Assembly (NCBI GenBank): GCA_023213395.1
Contig: CM041465.1
Coordinates: 172,987,741 to 173,051,740 of the forward strand
Reading direction: 5' to 3'
Length of the DNA: 64,000 nucleotides
From: Cycas panzhihuaensis
Taxonomy: Eukaryota > Cycadophyta
Below, piece by piece: positions 22,863-33,657 of the stretch (its first letter is position 1; every line of letters starts with the position of its first letter). Made by a program: the position numbers and the translations under genes. The notes beneath the pieces were generated by a model, which searched no databases, had not been told where the DNA came from, and worked only from the letters and a program-made list of their open reading frames with translations.

Positions 22863-23358
22863 GCTCTAATACCACAATGACAACCTAGGATGATTTGAGG
22901 AACAAATGTTTTAAGAGATTTGATGATTAGCACCAAATGAACTAGCAACTAAGCGAACAATCACTCAAGCATATGAAAGACACTAGCAATGTAGGAGTAG
23001 GGATTGTTCCTAATTCCAAAATAACAAGATTGGCTTGTATTCAAATGAGTAGCATAATAATACATCACCTCTCACATCTTGCTCGACATGAGAAAATGGT
23101 GTCAATATATAGAGGAGGACGAGGAAGCTTAGGGGGTTACATATTTGAATAGTGTCACACATGCACGCCATGTCCCATGTGCACTCACATGTGCAAAAGT
23201 GCATGAGGGTTACATTGACCCTCAAGTTACAACATTGTACTCACTAGAAAGAATGTGGGTGTGTACTTTATCACATTGAGTGGTAAGTACATCACATAAA
23301 GTACATAACTAAACAATATAAAGTACGTGACTTAACATTTAAACGTAAAAGTCTAACA
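22863..23358 (-). repeat. Copia 5' LTR with primer-binding site, family of copia I/K, interior deleted
   Basis: LTR 22878-23358 (481 bp) shares a recognisable order of blocks with the LTRs of copia I and K: AAAATGGTGTCAATATATAGAG, GTGCATGAGGGTTACATTGACCCTC, GAATGTGGGTGTGTACTTTATCAC and a TTTAAACGTAA end. On its low side lies the primer-binding site. The copia interior is missing, replaced by gypsy E sequence, so this is a 5' end left by a deletion rather than a solo LTR. Confidence 0.65.
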
Positions 23359-25963
23359 GCTTTGTGGGCAAAGTGCTTTTCTGAGGGTTGGGACTTCTTG
23401 TGAGCCACATCCCAACAAAGGCAATACAAGTGACCCAATTTTGGCTAACTTACCAAGCCCAAAATTAGCACAATTAGTGAACAGTTCTGGTTGACCTACA
23501 TAGACCAGTTTTGGCACCATTTGAGTGTGTCCGGGTGACTTCACATTACTCTAGTAGCCACCCACTATATATAGAGGTTTGGTCTAGTTTATTATCATCA
23601 TTGCAGGTTTTGGACTTTGGATTGAGCTCGCCCTTTTTGGCTTACTCTGGATTTTATTTGGCTTCCATAAGCTCTATTTCATTTAATTACTTTATTGTAA
23701 TTAGTGCAGTGTAGCTTTCAAAAAAAGATCTTATCTGAATTGCTTGCAAGGGTGAATTGTTTGTTTCAGAGTAATAATAGCAAACCCCAGCCCTAGGGTT
23801 TTCTACAACCCACCCATGAGCCCTTGGAGTTAGTTGGACCACCACCAAACTATCAAACTTCAACAAACCCCAAACCCATTACCTCCACTAACAGTAAATA
23901 CCACCCAATCTCGATCATACGTCCTTTTTGACTAAATCAACATTGGAGTAATAGTGGAGAGAGAAAGCTGTGCTTATCACCTTTTTACCTCTAGCTATTT
24001 TAGAGGATAGCATACTTCAGCCTTGAATATTAACAATTTAACATGCTCTAGGAGATTCATATTCTGGGACAAGGGGGTCATAACATTTGGCTCTATGCTC
24101 TTCACATGACTTGGCTCAGGCATAGCCCAATAGTAGACCTGCATGTTGCTACACTAAGGTATATGCTTTGTTACAAACTGTGAAAATTTTTATTGCTAAA
24201 CCCTCTTACACCTTTTCCTTTGGATAACCCGAATACCAATCTATCCAAGAAAAAAATTAACAATGCTATTAGTTAAGAACTCTACTGAGCATTTCTTTAA
24301 GTCACTTGAATATCTCCTCCTAAGGTGCTCAATCCTAAGCTATTCCTCTACTCACAGTACTTTGTTAAAATTGTGGATGGCGCCATTGTCCCACCTGGCT
24401 ACATTTGTCTTCATATCTCTCATGGCTTACAATTTCCCACTCCGTAGGTTAGGGTTTGTTCCCATCAACTCAGTGTAGAAACCAAACACTATGTGCCTAC
24501 AGACAAGCATATTTGCAGAGTGTGTTCATTTGAGCTTGAGACTCAAGCATATTTTATTTTCCAATGCCCAGTGTATTATGAGATTTGAGGACGACATCAC
24601 TGTCTATTCAGGGATTCCAGGGGTTCTTTATCAGCCTTCATCTCTTATACAGACCGAAGGTATGTGGCTCTTTTTCTTCAACAACACATGAAATCCCACA
24701 ACTTTTGATTACATCCTTCTTCAGCCCTCAGGCTTCTACATCCAGGTTGAGATGCCCTTTGACATTTTATGATCAGCAAAGAGATGCCAAGCATTGCATG
24801 TGGATCTAGGCTACTGCTTAGTCCCACACACAATCACATCTCAGAGGGCCAGGAAGCAGAAGGGATATTATCGTCAGGTCAAGAGGAAGGATTCTCCAGG
24901 CTACATCCAGAGCCTACTCGTGCAGACGTTCTGCAGATACAGCCCAGACTTCAGCCTTGGATGTTGGAGGAGTTAGGACTCGCCCTTTGGGGAGGCAGCC
25001 TCCTGAGATTTCACAACAGGGGCTCAACACTAGATTCTTCCCAGCCACAGATCACAATGCTCCGGATGACTTTGGCAAGCCACTGGGGACTCTCGGTGGC
25101 TAAGAATACATAGATGCCTTCAGCATCGTTTCAAGCAGGGTGTGCCATCTGTCATATACAGATGCCACATGGGCATTTAAAGCCAGGCTTCTTTCATCAG
25201 GATCTCAGTTTAAATGCCTACTGTTTTTAATTTTTAATTTTAGTTTTTTTTAATGTTGAGATTTAGTCACATATTCAAGTTTGTACTTGAATAGACAGTT
25301 TTCCTTGGCAGATGCATCCTTGCCTACATACACATATACGTGTACATGGTAGACAGGGTTTTCTGAAGTAGGTAGGCTTTCTTTTGGAGATGCCTTTTGC
25401 ACTCCTCGTTCGATGTATTTTAATCAATGTGTTTGACAGTCCTGTTGAATGCTTTTGGTCATTTGTGGGCATTAATATATAATCAATTTTAATTAATTAA
25501 TTAAGCGAGATAGCACCCAACTGTGGGCAGACAACCTCCCCAGGTTCCACAACTTGTCACTGCACCTTTCTAACTACAGACCAGACTTCAATTAGTTATT
25601 CAGTGGGTGGTCGGAGAATGCATAGTTGTCGAGAGAAGCAGATCACGGAGACCACTGTGCAGGACAGTATGCATATGACTCATGGCTGCAGTCATGCCCA
25701 GTTCCCAGGACAACATACATCAACATTAGGCATTTGTTATGAGGTATTTTTCAGCTTCAACGTATTTAGATTCTATACCCTGGACACCCACAAACATTTT
25801 CACATTTTTACACTTCTACATAGATTTAGATTGAACATGCTTTAGGCACTCCTTGCTACATTGTAGCTTGATAAGATTCTACCAGTCACATTGACTGCCT
25901 TATGGTTATTTGAGGACATCAATATAATTTCTATTTCTATTTTCTACATAAACTAATATCTAC
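23359..25963. other. Unassigned stretch upstream of the GTPase exons
   Basis: I recognise no domain here. A TATA-like ACTATATATAGAGG near 23563 and a following T-rich stretch resemble part of an LTR. From 24263 to 25113 several open frames overlap on the plus strand (for example 24769-25113, 114 codons, Gln/Pro/Leu-rich) without similarity I can name. Two diverged blocks, about 25370-25480 and 25830-25940, share the order CACTCCT...GACTGC/GACAGT...GGNCATCAATATA/GGCATTAATATA. They could be an old repeat pair. For a minus-strand gene this region would be intron or 3' flank. Confidence 0.35.
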
Positions 25964-26814
25964 CTGTCAAGGCCAGCTTTAATCCTGTCTCAATATCAGG
26001 AATATTAGGAACCAGAACCCCAGGTGTGTCAAGAACATAAATACTCGGCTGGTGGGCAATCTGCAAGACAAAATTAACCATTTGTTTTCTTCTCTTAGTA
26101 AGCATATCTTGAACTCTATAAAAAAGAATAAAAACAAGGCAATTCTAAGTTTGAACTAGCTCGGGTTCTATGATTACAATTTAGGCAGTAAGCTTCTACG
26201 TAGAAATATGAATTCCATAATAGCCTTTGAAGGAAAATAGACTAGTTGTGCAGTAGTAATTAAAAAAGAAATTCTTCATTTTTTTCATTTTAGTTTCTTT
26301 GGTTTGGGGCAGGGGGAATAAAAGAGAGTACAAAAAACAAAAGAGGGATGAGAGGAAAGAGAAAAAGGGAAGAAAGCCAAGAACAAGAGAGGCCACATGA
26401 GAATGAACAAGAGGCATAAAGAATGTCATCAATGATCTTATCCTGTTGGAAAACAAAATGAAAGGAACCCAATTACCAGCAGGAAACATTTGTTAACTAT
26501 TTTAAAAAAACCTTAAAACCCGCAATATCTTGGGTAACGCCTGGCAAAGGGCCGACAGTTGCTCGCTTCAGCTTCTCCTGTGCTAAAGAAAAGAAAGAGA
26601 TAGCATATGATATGAGTGTAGATGAGAAGTGTTACTATTAAATAATACTTACTAATCACAACACAACAATACCTGGAAAACGACTACGAGCAAGCTGATG
26701 CATAGTATTAATGAGAGCAGACTTTCCAACATTTGGAATTCCAACTACCATCACCAGAAGCGTAGGCTGCTTTGAGATGGCTTCCTTCAACTGAGCCTCC
26801 ACCTGGACTAACAG
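25964..26814 (-). CDS. SIN2: Three internal exons of a SIN2/MTG1-type mitochondrial GTPase
   Basis: Minus-strand exons at 26814-26673 (142 bp), 26582-26512 (71 bp) and 26060-25964 (97 bp) join into 103 uninterrupted codons. Every intron has GT-AG borders (acceptors TGTAG, CTTTAG, TTGCAG; donors GTATTG, GTTTTT, GTAGAT) and the phases are consistent. The peptide contains the P-loop VVGIPNVGKSALIN (G1), the GPLPGVTQDIAG switch (G2) and YVLDTPGVLVP (G3). The block IPDIETGLKLAL follows directly. This matches plant SIN2, a circularly permuted YlqF/MTG1-like GTPase thought to act in mitochondrial ribosome assembly. The permuted G4 (NKxD) exon should lie upstream (above 26814) and the C-terminal exons below 25964; neither is seen. 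Either the introns are very long or this is a gene fragment. The clean reading favours selection. Confidence 0.85.
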
Positions 26815-27911
26815 CTACAATCCAAATATGCTTGGTAAGAGACTTTTAAAAGCATTGGTATGATCAAGAACTGGCATGTAGTTCTTCAAACATAAACACA
26901 CTGTCAACATGACTTCCTCAGATAACTTGAAAATAATGACAATCTCTAACTCTTGAATCAGGAAAGGATCATGCAATTACCCTGTTCCCCATTAAAGTAG
27001 AGAATGTCTCTTGGTAGTTAACCCTTCTTAGAGAAAAACCTTAATTTTGCAATGCAATAATTAGTACACTTCTTCTGTCAATGTATATCAAAATTGGGTA
27101 CGCTTGGGGAAGAGAGGAGAGTGGGGAGAGCTGTAGACGATAAATCATGCCTAAAAAATTCTTTTAGAATGTTGTTTTGGGGCCACCCAAAGGGTTAAAG
27201 GAAGAGAACATTGCCTTAGAAGGCACTTTCTGAGATAATAAGGGTGCGCTCTGTGAATAGATATATTAAGACTAATCCATCAGTGAAGACTGACACTAGC
27301 TCCTTTGTCACAGAAATTGCCACTAATTCAATGCAGAAATAAACAAAAGGAACTAAAAGACTGCTCCTCTCAGCTAAGAAGCCCTGGATGACTGGATAAA
27401 GGAAGAGAAGCCCACCAAACCTGTCTCTTCCCAAACAGAAAAGTGGGGGACCAATGGTCCAGCTCATAGTCACCATAGCACAGAAGGGGACTTCAAATGT
27501 TTCCCATAAACTCCAGTGGCCAGCGACATCCAGAAATGGTAGGAAGGGCCAAGGGACCACAAACTGTACAGATCCAGTCAAGAAGCCGAGGAGGGGAACT
27601 TCATGCAGGAGAACAATTCAAGCATAGCCCATACAGGTCACAATATGCAAAAATCTAGATCTGGAGGCACTGGTAAATGATTTACCTTTAACCCTGATGA
27701 GAAATTCATAGATTAAGTGCTTAATTTGGAATGCCATTCTATTCTGTTGTTTTTCTCCCAAAGTATCCTGCCTGAAATCTAATTTCTCACCTAGACAGAT
27801 CAGAACTGGGAACCAAAGGTTTAGAATATCAAGTCAATCCATGGGATGGACATAGGTTGTCTAAGTGGTTTTCCACTCTGTTGATACCCAGTCCTCCAGT
27901 ACAGTACATGC
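26815..27911. other. Unassigned, possibly intron with LINE remnant
   Basis: No GTPase exon was found on the minus strand. A 121-codon minus-strand open frame (27581-27216) is hydrophobic and has no family I know. The plus strand from about 27380 reads like low-complexity, stop-ridden text leading into the LINE ORF1 region, so this may be the eroded 5' part of that LINE. Confidence 0.3.
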
Positions 27912-28560
27912 ATGACTAACACCCACCTAATCTTCTGCAGTCTTATCACTGGGATTTTGAAATTGAAAACAATAACCAGTACAAGATGCCTTCTGGTTGG
28001 GGTTTCCCTGCAAAGAAATTTATGTGCTGACGCTTTCCTAAAAATTGTTGCATCCTACAGTAGGCTTTTGCATGAACATGCTAACAAATATTTAAATCTC
28101 AAGCCCATCCAAGGTATGTGGAGGTTGATCTCACAAAATCCCCTGCCTCTGAGATGCACCTAGAAAGACATGAATACCCTAAGAATCATAAAGTGCATTT
28201 GCTTTACTTCCTAAATAAATTCTTCAACTATATGGAAGTTGGTCACATGGTGCACAACTGCTCAAAATGCAAGCTGAATTCCCAAACACTTGTCCCCGTG
28301 GTTGCTAATCCCCAGCAAGAGATTAATCAAGGTCGTAGTAACATCCAGCCTTTGCACCTTTTTCTGCAAGAAATGGCACCAAGTCCATGGAGACCAACAT
28401 TTTATTCCTGGAGGAAATAGAAAGATGATTCTTCTCCTGGATCTGACAATCGCCACCATCTGCCCTCCCCAAAAGGCCACAAGGAGGAATTTCAATCAAC
28501 CCCCAATTATGGCAGAAGTATGTCTACCATACCGTTCCATCCCCCTCTAAAGAGAGGAGC
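27912..28560 (+). pseudogene. L1-type LINE ORF1 fragment (zinc knuckle region)
   Basis: The plus-strand frame around 28095-28280 reads RYVEVDLTKSPASEMHLERHEYP...NKFFNYMEVGHMVHNCSKC. This is the plant LINE ORF1 signature: a VEVDLSK-like strand at the end of DUF4283 followed by a CCHC-like knuckle. The first Cys pair is lost here (FNYMEVGH in place of CxxCxxxGH), while GHMVHNC remains. A Gln/Pro/Ser-rich tail follows to 28560, as in LINE ORF1. ORF1 would coat the LINE RNA. It is badly degraded, with stops before 28100. Confidence 0.55.
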
Positions 28561-28734
28561 TCCAAAGATCCATATCCAATCTCCCATACCCTCCATGAAA
28601 TAACCGAATAGCTACAGAAATGCTCTAAAGCAGGAGAAGTCACAAAGAATTGACCAAAAAGTACTCAGCCAGTCGTCTCGAACATATATCAAGTGGCACA
28701 AGTGGGGTATACAGGTGGGCCAAGCTACCATAGT

Positions 28735-28870
28735 TTAAATCAGAAATAGATCTTCTCATGGGATGTAAGAGGGAGTTTGAAGCACACTGAGAAGAGCACC
28801 CTGAGAATGTTGATTTTCAGAGCAGACCCATAACTTGTCATGCTATTGGAAGTCAAAGTCATGCAATTCA
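28735..28870 (+). pseudogene. LINE ORF2 endonuclease N-terminal fragment
   Basis: About 45 codons read IFSWDVRGSLKHTEKSTLRMLIFRADP, a stop, then LVMLLEVKV. This is the start of an apurinic-type endonuclease of L1 LINEs (consensus SWNVRGL ... LQETK/LQEVK). It lies about 180 nt after the ORF1 remnant in the right order and strand. The remainder of ORF2, including RT, is absent. This supports calling the 27.4-28.9 kb region a truncated LINE. Confidence 0.5.
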
Positions 28871-29636
28871 AGGTGAGTGATTGCCCTTGCCTACGGTCAA
28901 GGTGAGAATATCTCCATGGAACTTGATGATAGCACATGGGAAGCAGTCCTTGATGTGCCTTTACATATCTAAGATGTGATTGGTCAGGGATCAGACCTGA
29001 ATAATGTAACTCCCTCCTATAGAGTAGGTAGGTGAAAACAACCCAATGACATATCCACACAAGATTTCCATCGAAACAATATCAAAGTTCAAACTCACGA
29101 TAATAGAAACTACGAGTACAATTATTCAGAAAGTATTATGAAACTTATCTGTTGAGTTGTTGAGATGATCACTCTCCTTCACCAACAAATTGTTCACTCT
29201 TCTAGGCAAGTGATGACTTGGGACTGGAAATACATCTGCATGGCAAAATCTGAACTAGACAAAAGAAACATGTGAACCAACTAAATGACCTCCTTGATGA
29301 TCCAACTGGGGCATGTACACAGATACTCGAGACTACAGGACCTCAGAGTTGCCAAACAAAACAATGGTAAAATCTCCTTCCACTGCTCATGATGTCGGTT
29401 AGCCAATGAAACACTAGCATGGACCCCTCCCATTGATCATCATCCTCCATCTTTGGAGATACCGTCTCCTTGCCAGCTTCCCCCTTCTTGCATTCCTCAC
29501 TTCTTAGCTTGCAGGCAGCATTAGCTGAAGGACCTTGCAATATACTTGAAGACGGGAAAAAAATCATTGATAAGAGACCTCAGATCATACAACATTAATC
29601 CGCTTCAATAGTTGTCTGTGAACATGTACTTGACCT
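28871..29636. other. Unassigned stretch
   Basis: No domain, tRNA or repeat structure is recognised on either strand. Short open frames (for example 29567-29343 minus, 74 codons) have no similarity I can name. Confidence 0.3.
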
Positions 29637-30350
29637 TGTTAGAAATTAATGTTTACATAGTACAAAGGTTGTATTGGTGAGTTGTCATCACTAGCTTGAC
29701 GACGTGTTAGGAGTTACAAAAGTCTTTAATGGACTTATGACATGTGTCAGGGTGGTTATGAGTCTTATTTGGACAGTTACTAATCCCATTTTATTTATAG
29801 GTGTAGAGGGTTGTATTTGGTATGGAGGAGTCATTCCTAATGAATAAAGAAAACAGATTTAGAAGGTAGGCTAATCCTACCTGATAACCAGTGTCATATT
29901 TTTGTTTGGTTCCCATTCAATCCTAATTGATTTCATTTGGTATCAAAGCAAGGTTATCATGGGTTGTTGATCAAATTTTCAACCAATGGTTTGTAAAACC
30001 AATCAAGGTTATTCAGGTTATCAATTAATTTTTTGATCTATATTTTGAGAAATCAATTCAAAAGTCAAATTGAGAAACCTGTAGGTGATTTCAAAAGTAA
30101 TTTCAAGATGTGTCACAAATTATGTTGTATAAAATTGTACAAAATTAGGTTGTTATATGGAGTTTTCAAAGTGTTAGTTGTTCTTCAAAAGTGTTCTTAT
30201 GTGTATGTAATGAACCTTGATGAAATCTGAGAGTGAATGACCGAAGTGCCATAGTCCACAAATAACGACTTCAATATCTCTGTATTGGGTTTTTTCAATA
30301 TCACAGTTAGTGCATTCGAATTGCTCATTCAAGCACTCAAGCGGGTATTT
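29637..30350 (+). repeat. Copia-type 5' LTR, primer-binding site and leader fragment
   Basis: The LTR runs 29637-29935 (299 bp, TGTTAGAAAT...TTTCA). A primer-binding site, TGGTATCAAAGC, lies at 29938-29949. The following 400 bp is non-coding leader with an open but unrecognised frame at 30033-30230. It ends where another LTR begins at 30351, which may have inserted into this leader. No body or 3' LTR of this element is in the window. Confidence 0.65.
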
Positions 30351-30679
30351 TGTTAGAGTAGTTAAGAGTTAACCACAGTTAATTAATGTAAATGTGGTTA
30401 ATTAGTGAGTTGATTAGTTGAATGGCCATAATTAACAAAGAGTTGCATCTCTTTAGATGGACGTACTATATGGGTTTGAATATATACCAAGCCCTAGGTT
30501 GGATATATCATCTCGTTGTGGTGTAATCGATGTAACAATTTATTTGGCTTGGTGGGTTTTTTCTTGAAAGGGTTTTCCCACGTATATTTGCCATACTATT
30601 CTTTGTTGTTTGATACTTGCTATGTATGCTAAAGATCTAGATGTATGTTGTATATGTTAAACCATTCACAATCTTAACA
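30351..30679 (+). repeat. Copia L 5' LTR
   Basis: 329 bp from TGTTAGAGTAG to CTTAACA. It contains the plant copia U5 signature GGTGGGTTTTTTCTTGAAAGGG followed by TTTTCCCACG (about 30552-30585). It is directly followed by a primer-binding site. It is the 5' LTR of the gag-protease-bearing copia at 32002-33130. Confidence 0.75.
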
Positions 30680-30691
30680 TGGTATTAGAGC
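30680..30691 (+). promoter_or_regulatory. Copia L primer-binding site
   Basis: TGGTATTAGAGC directly follows the LTR end. It matches the initiator tRNA-Met primer site (TGGTATCAGAGC) with one C-to-T change. Confidence 0.8.
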
Positions 30692-32001
30692 TTGAAGGGA
30701 ATACATAGCTAAGGCACTTAGTTGAGAGAAGGCCATTGAAGTCTATGACTACCTCCTGATCAAGGCAAGAGCCCTGTTTTGGGGATTTCAATTGCTTTTG
30801 GAATCAAAAAAGGGCATACTAGACATTTTGGGTATTGAGGAGGTGAAAATCACCTATCAATATTGAGCTTTGGCACCTCCGTGAAGCATTTTGGGCTTTA
30901 TTCAGACTATGTTGGGCTAGTTTTGAGGCTTTTTGGGGTTGGTTGAGCATGTTGAGCTCTATCTGGATGGTATTGGGCTCGTGTTGAAGCAGTGCAGGGC
31001 TAGTTGGGCACATTGGGCACTTCCTATAGCTATTGGGCACAAGGTTGGGGCTATAGGCCATCACTGGACATGTCTTTTGATTAAAACACAATTGTTGGAA
31101 GGCATTAAGCACTCGCTTTGTGAGCCCATTGTTGGTTTGAGTCTATATCTAAGATTTGTGATCATTTTGAAACATGTTTGAAGTTTTCCAAGCCCAAAAG
31201 AAGGTTTGAGATGGAGATAGAAGTTGTTTTCAGTCATACAAGGAGTTGGTTTGGGGTTTGAACCCGTGAAGCCATTGTAATGAATTGGTGACCACTGAAC
31301 ATTACTTTTTTCTCTGTAGAGAGTTGTGTGGTATACTTGCTATAATGTTGGAAGTGGGTTGAATAAGATTTAGGTTAGTTGGTGTGATTCAAATCAATTG
31401 TTAGGTGTGGAAAGTCGTTGACCAAGCAACAAATTTGAAGCGACAGTAGTTCACAGAAAGGTTGCAGCCATGTTTTATTGATTTTTAAGTTGTCACAGAT
31501 AGTGGAGAACCCCATGAAGTGGCAACAACGGTGGGGTGAATATGCCCTTTGGGATATTCCAAATCATTTCAAATTCAAACAAAAGGTAGGAAGTTCTGTT
31601 TTTGAAATTATCCCTTGCATTTTGCTTATCATTTCACTATTTTTTGAAGCGATCTACAATTTTTTTCAAAGAAAGCGAATTTTGTGTGAAGTATTTCATT
31701 CAGACTTGCCATTTTGAAGCCCATGATGTTGTTTTCTGTTTTCTTTTTTGTCATTTGAAGCTATTTTGGAGGGTTTATTGGTATGTTTTGGTAGCCTGTT
31801 TATGGCAAGTGTAAAAACACTGAGCCCTCAACCTGTGTGAGTTTGATGGCGGTGAAGATATACACTTAAAACCATTAAAATATTGCATTTTTTTGCGAAT
31901 TGTTGGCAAATGGCGGTTAAACAGTGTGTAGGGCATTGCCCAATTGACTAAACATCAAGCAATTTAGTGTAAAAGACTCATTTGTAAGCCTATTTCTCAC
32001 G
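30692..32001 (+). other. Copia L untranslated leader
   Basis: 1.3 kb between primer site and Gag ATG without recognisable coding. The part at about 30880-31040 is rich in irregular TTGGGC/TTGGGG repeats. The leader is unusually long for a copia element, so it may contain an unrecognised insertion. Confidence 0.5.
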
Positions 32002-33130
32002 ATGGAGAAGATGATGCCCCAAGTTATCTTCAATGGGAACAACTTCGATGAGTGGAAGACGAACATGGAGTTCATGTTAATGGTAAATCAACTATGGATG
32101 ATCACCAAAGATGAATTGCTAGCTATTTTGTTGGATGAGAAGGAGAGAACTTGTTTGCAAGAGAAGCAGTTTATGGTTGTGGGATTGTTGAAGTTGTCTC
32201 TAGAGCCAGACTAGAGGACTCTAGTCCACAACCTAGAGAAACCAAACGAAATTTGGTCAAAACTATGTGAAACAATTGAGAAAAAGAAGACGAATCACCA
32301 TGTTGCTTTCATGATGGAGCTTCTTAACACTACAGTAAAAGATGAAAGCAACATAAGCACCTACCTAAAAAAGATAATGGATTTGAGGAACAAACTAGAG
32401 GAGATAAAACCTGACTTAGTAGATGATACGCTGATGTTTGTGATAATTATGTCAAAACTACTAGCAATGTTATGAACCTTTCAAACCATTTATGCAAATG
32501 ATGAAGTAACAGACCTTAAATTGCTTGAATCGTTGAAGAATCTCATTCTAGTCGAGGATGCCAAGTTGAAGCAACATGGTTTGCTCCGAAGTTCCGAATC
32601 CAACTGTGCTTTAATCATAAAGATGCAAAGGAGAGATGGTGTCCAAGAGGGGAAGTGTGCACAAAAATTAGGAGAAACATCTTAGGAGAAGAATTTTGTT
32701 GACAAACATAATTACTGCAAGTAGGATGGCCACAGGGAGAAAAACTATTGGTTCAAAAGATGGGACAAATGCAAAGCAAACCAAGATGATAAAGAGAAGG
32801 GTGTTGTGGCTTATTGCACATAAGTGTTATCCTTTTCAATCGAATCAAATTAGAGAGATTTTTGGATTTTGGACTTAAGTGTGCTCAAACACATCTCTTT
32901 TCATAAGAAGAACTTTGATGCATGGAATGTTGGTTGTGATGCAAAACTCATTCTTGGGGATTCAAGTGTGGTGCCTATTGAGGGTGTTGGCATCATTTCA
33001 CTTGCAAATGGCAAATTCAAGGGAGTGTACTATGCACCTAAGATGAAAAAGAAATCTTCTATCAACCTAGGAGATATGCAAATAGGGTATATGTTGTGTG
33101 CCTAATTATGTAAAATTGATTTTTAGGAGA
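32002..33130 (+). pseudogene. Copia L Gag and protease remnant
   Basis: One reading frame runs from ATG 32002 (MEKMMPQVIFNGNNFDEWKTN, a UBN2-type Gag start) to about 33120 with stops but no obvious frameshift. The zinc knuckle near 32710-32755 reads YCK-stop-DGHREKNYW, so the last Cys is Tyr and Lys is a stop. The protease active site near 32860-32890 reads WILDLSVLKHIS instead of WILDSGASKHIS: the catalytic Asp is present but the Ser-Gly is lost. The reading stops at the gypsy G insertion. Integrase and RT are not found on the far side, so the 3' part was lost. Confidence 0.75.
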
Positions 33131-33135
33131 ACAAG

Positions 33136-33643
33136 TGCAATGTTCCTTTTCCCTATCTAGCTGACCTACAAGGGATATTCCCACTGACCTATTATTATTA
33201 TTACTATTATTAGTAGTAAAGACTATTTTATTACCTTTCTTTTGGCCAACTTCGGGAGTTTCTCCTGGCCGACCCTATATGTTCATTCTAGCTGACTTAT
33301 GTCTCACTTCTTGGCCGAGTTCCATGAGCCCTCCTTCACTTGCCTATTTATAGATGTATGCGGCCTCTTTTGGGGTATGTTTGTAGCTACTACAACCTGG
33401 CCTTAAGGCTGCCATTTTGGAGGGAGCCTCGTCTCAAAGAGGAAGACAAATGCAAGGGACATATTCTATAAGTTATATTTTATAATTATTTGTATTTCGA
33501 GTTGATATTTTAGTGATAATTGCAAGTAGATTAGCAGATTTTTCATCTTGTATTAGTATATTATTTGTAAAGTGTGTGTTATTAGTACATATTTTGCTCT
33601 GTCTCCTCCACTTTCTTCAATATTCTCCTCTGGCTCCACTTCA
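33136..33643 (+). repeat. Gypsy G 5' LTR
   Basis: 508 bp with TG...CA ends, diverged from the 3' LTR by an estimated 8-10 percent. U3 contains trinucleotide TTA/TAT runs (33188-33213) and the 23-nt-spaced repeat array. TATA (CTATTTATA) is at 33344-33352. Confidence 0.95.
33243..33321 (+). promoter_or_regulatory. 23-nt periodic U3 repeat array, gypsy G 5' LTR
   Basis: Decamers TGGCCAACTT, TGGCCGACCC, TAGCTGACTT and TGGCCGAGTT start at 33243, 33266, 33289 and 33312, exactly 23 nt apart. Two weaker copies lie upstream near 33161 and 33182. The array ends about 22 nt before the TATA box. One copy contains GCCGAC, the core of the plant DRE/CRT (DREB/CBF) site. A transcription-factor role is inference. 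Confidence 0.6.
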
Positions 33644-33645
33644 AG

Positions 33646-33657
33646 TGGTATCAAAGC
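33646..33657 (+). promoter_or_regulatory. Gypsy G primer-binding site
   Basis: TGGTATCAAAGC lies two bases after the LTR end. It matches the initiator tRNA-Met site with one change. A C14 tract follows at 33710-33723. Confidence 0.85.

Larger units (their letters stand above)
20730..23002. repeat. Tandem duplication, two copies at 1,146-bp offset
   Basis: Copy 1 (about 20730-21856) and copy 2 (about 21871-23002) each contain the start of gypsy F's leader, its 5' LTR, the gypsy E tail and the beginning of a copia LTR. The offset is 1,146 bp at the gypsy LTR starts (20834/21980), the gypsy LTR ends (21324/22470) and the copia LTR starts (21732/22878). A G tract and a GGAATTGGGCTGAA filler (21857-21870) mark the junction. 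The copies differ by only a few percent by eye. Confidence 0.9.

Noticed and set aside
22878-23358. Solo LTR of the copia I/K family
   Set aside because: A primer-binding site remains on its low side and there is no target duplication, so it is a 5' end whose interior was deleted.
27216-27581. 121-codon minus-strand hydrophobic open frame as a membrane-protein gene
   Set aside because: It is antisense to probable LINE-derived sequence, has no homolog I recognise, and shows no splice or start context.
26815-29636. Upstream exon with the NKxD (G4) motif of the GTPase
   Set aside because: I searched the minus strand for the motif and flanking acceptor/donor sites and found none.
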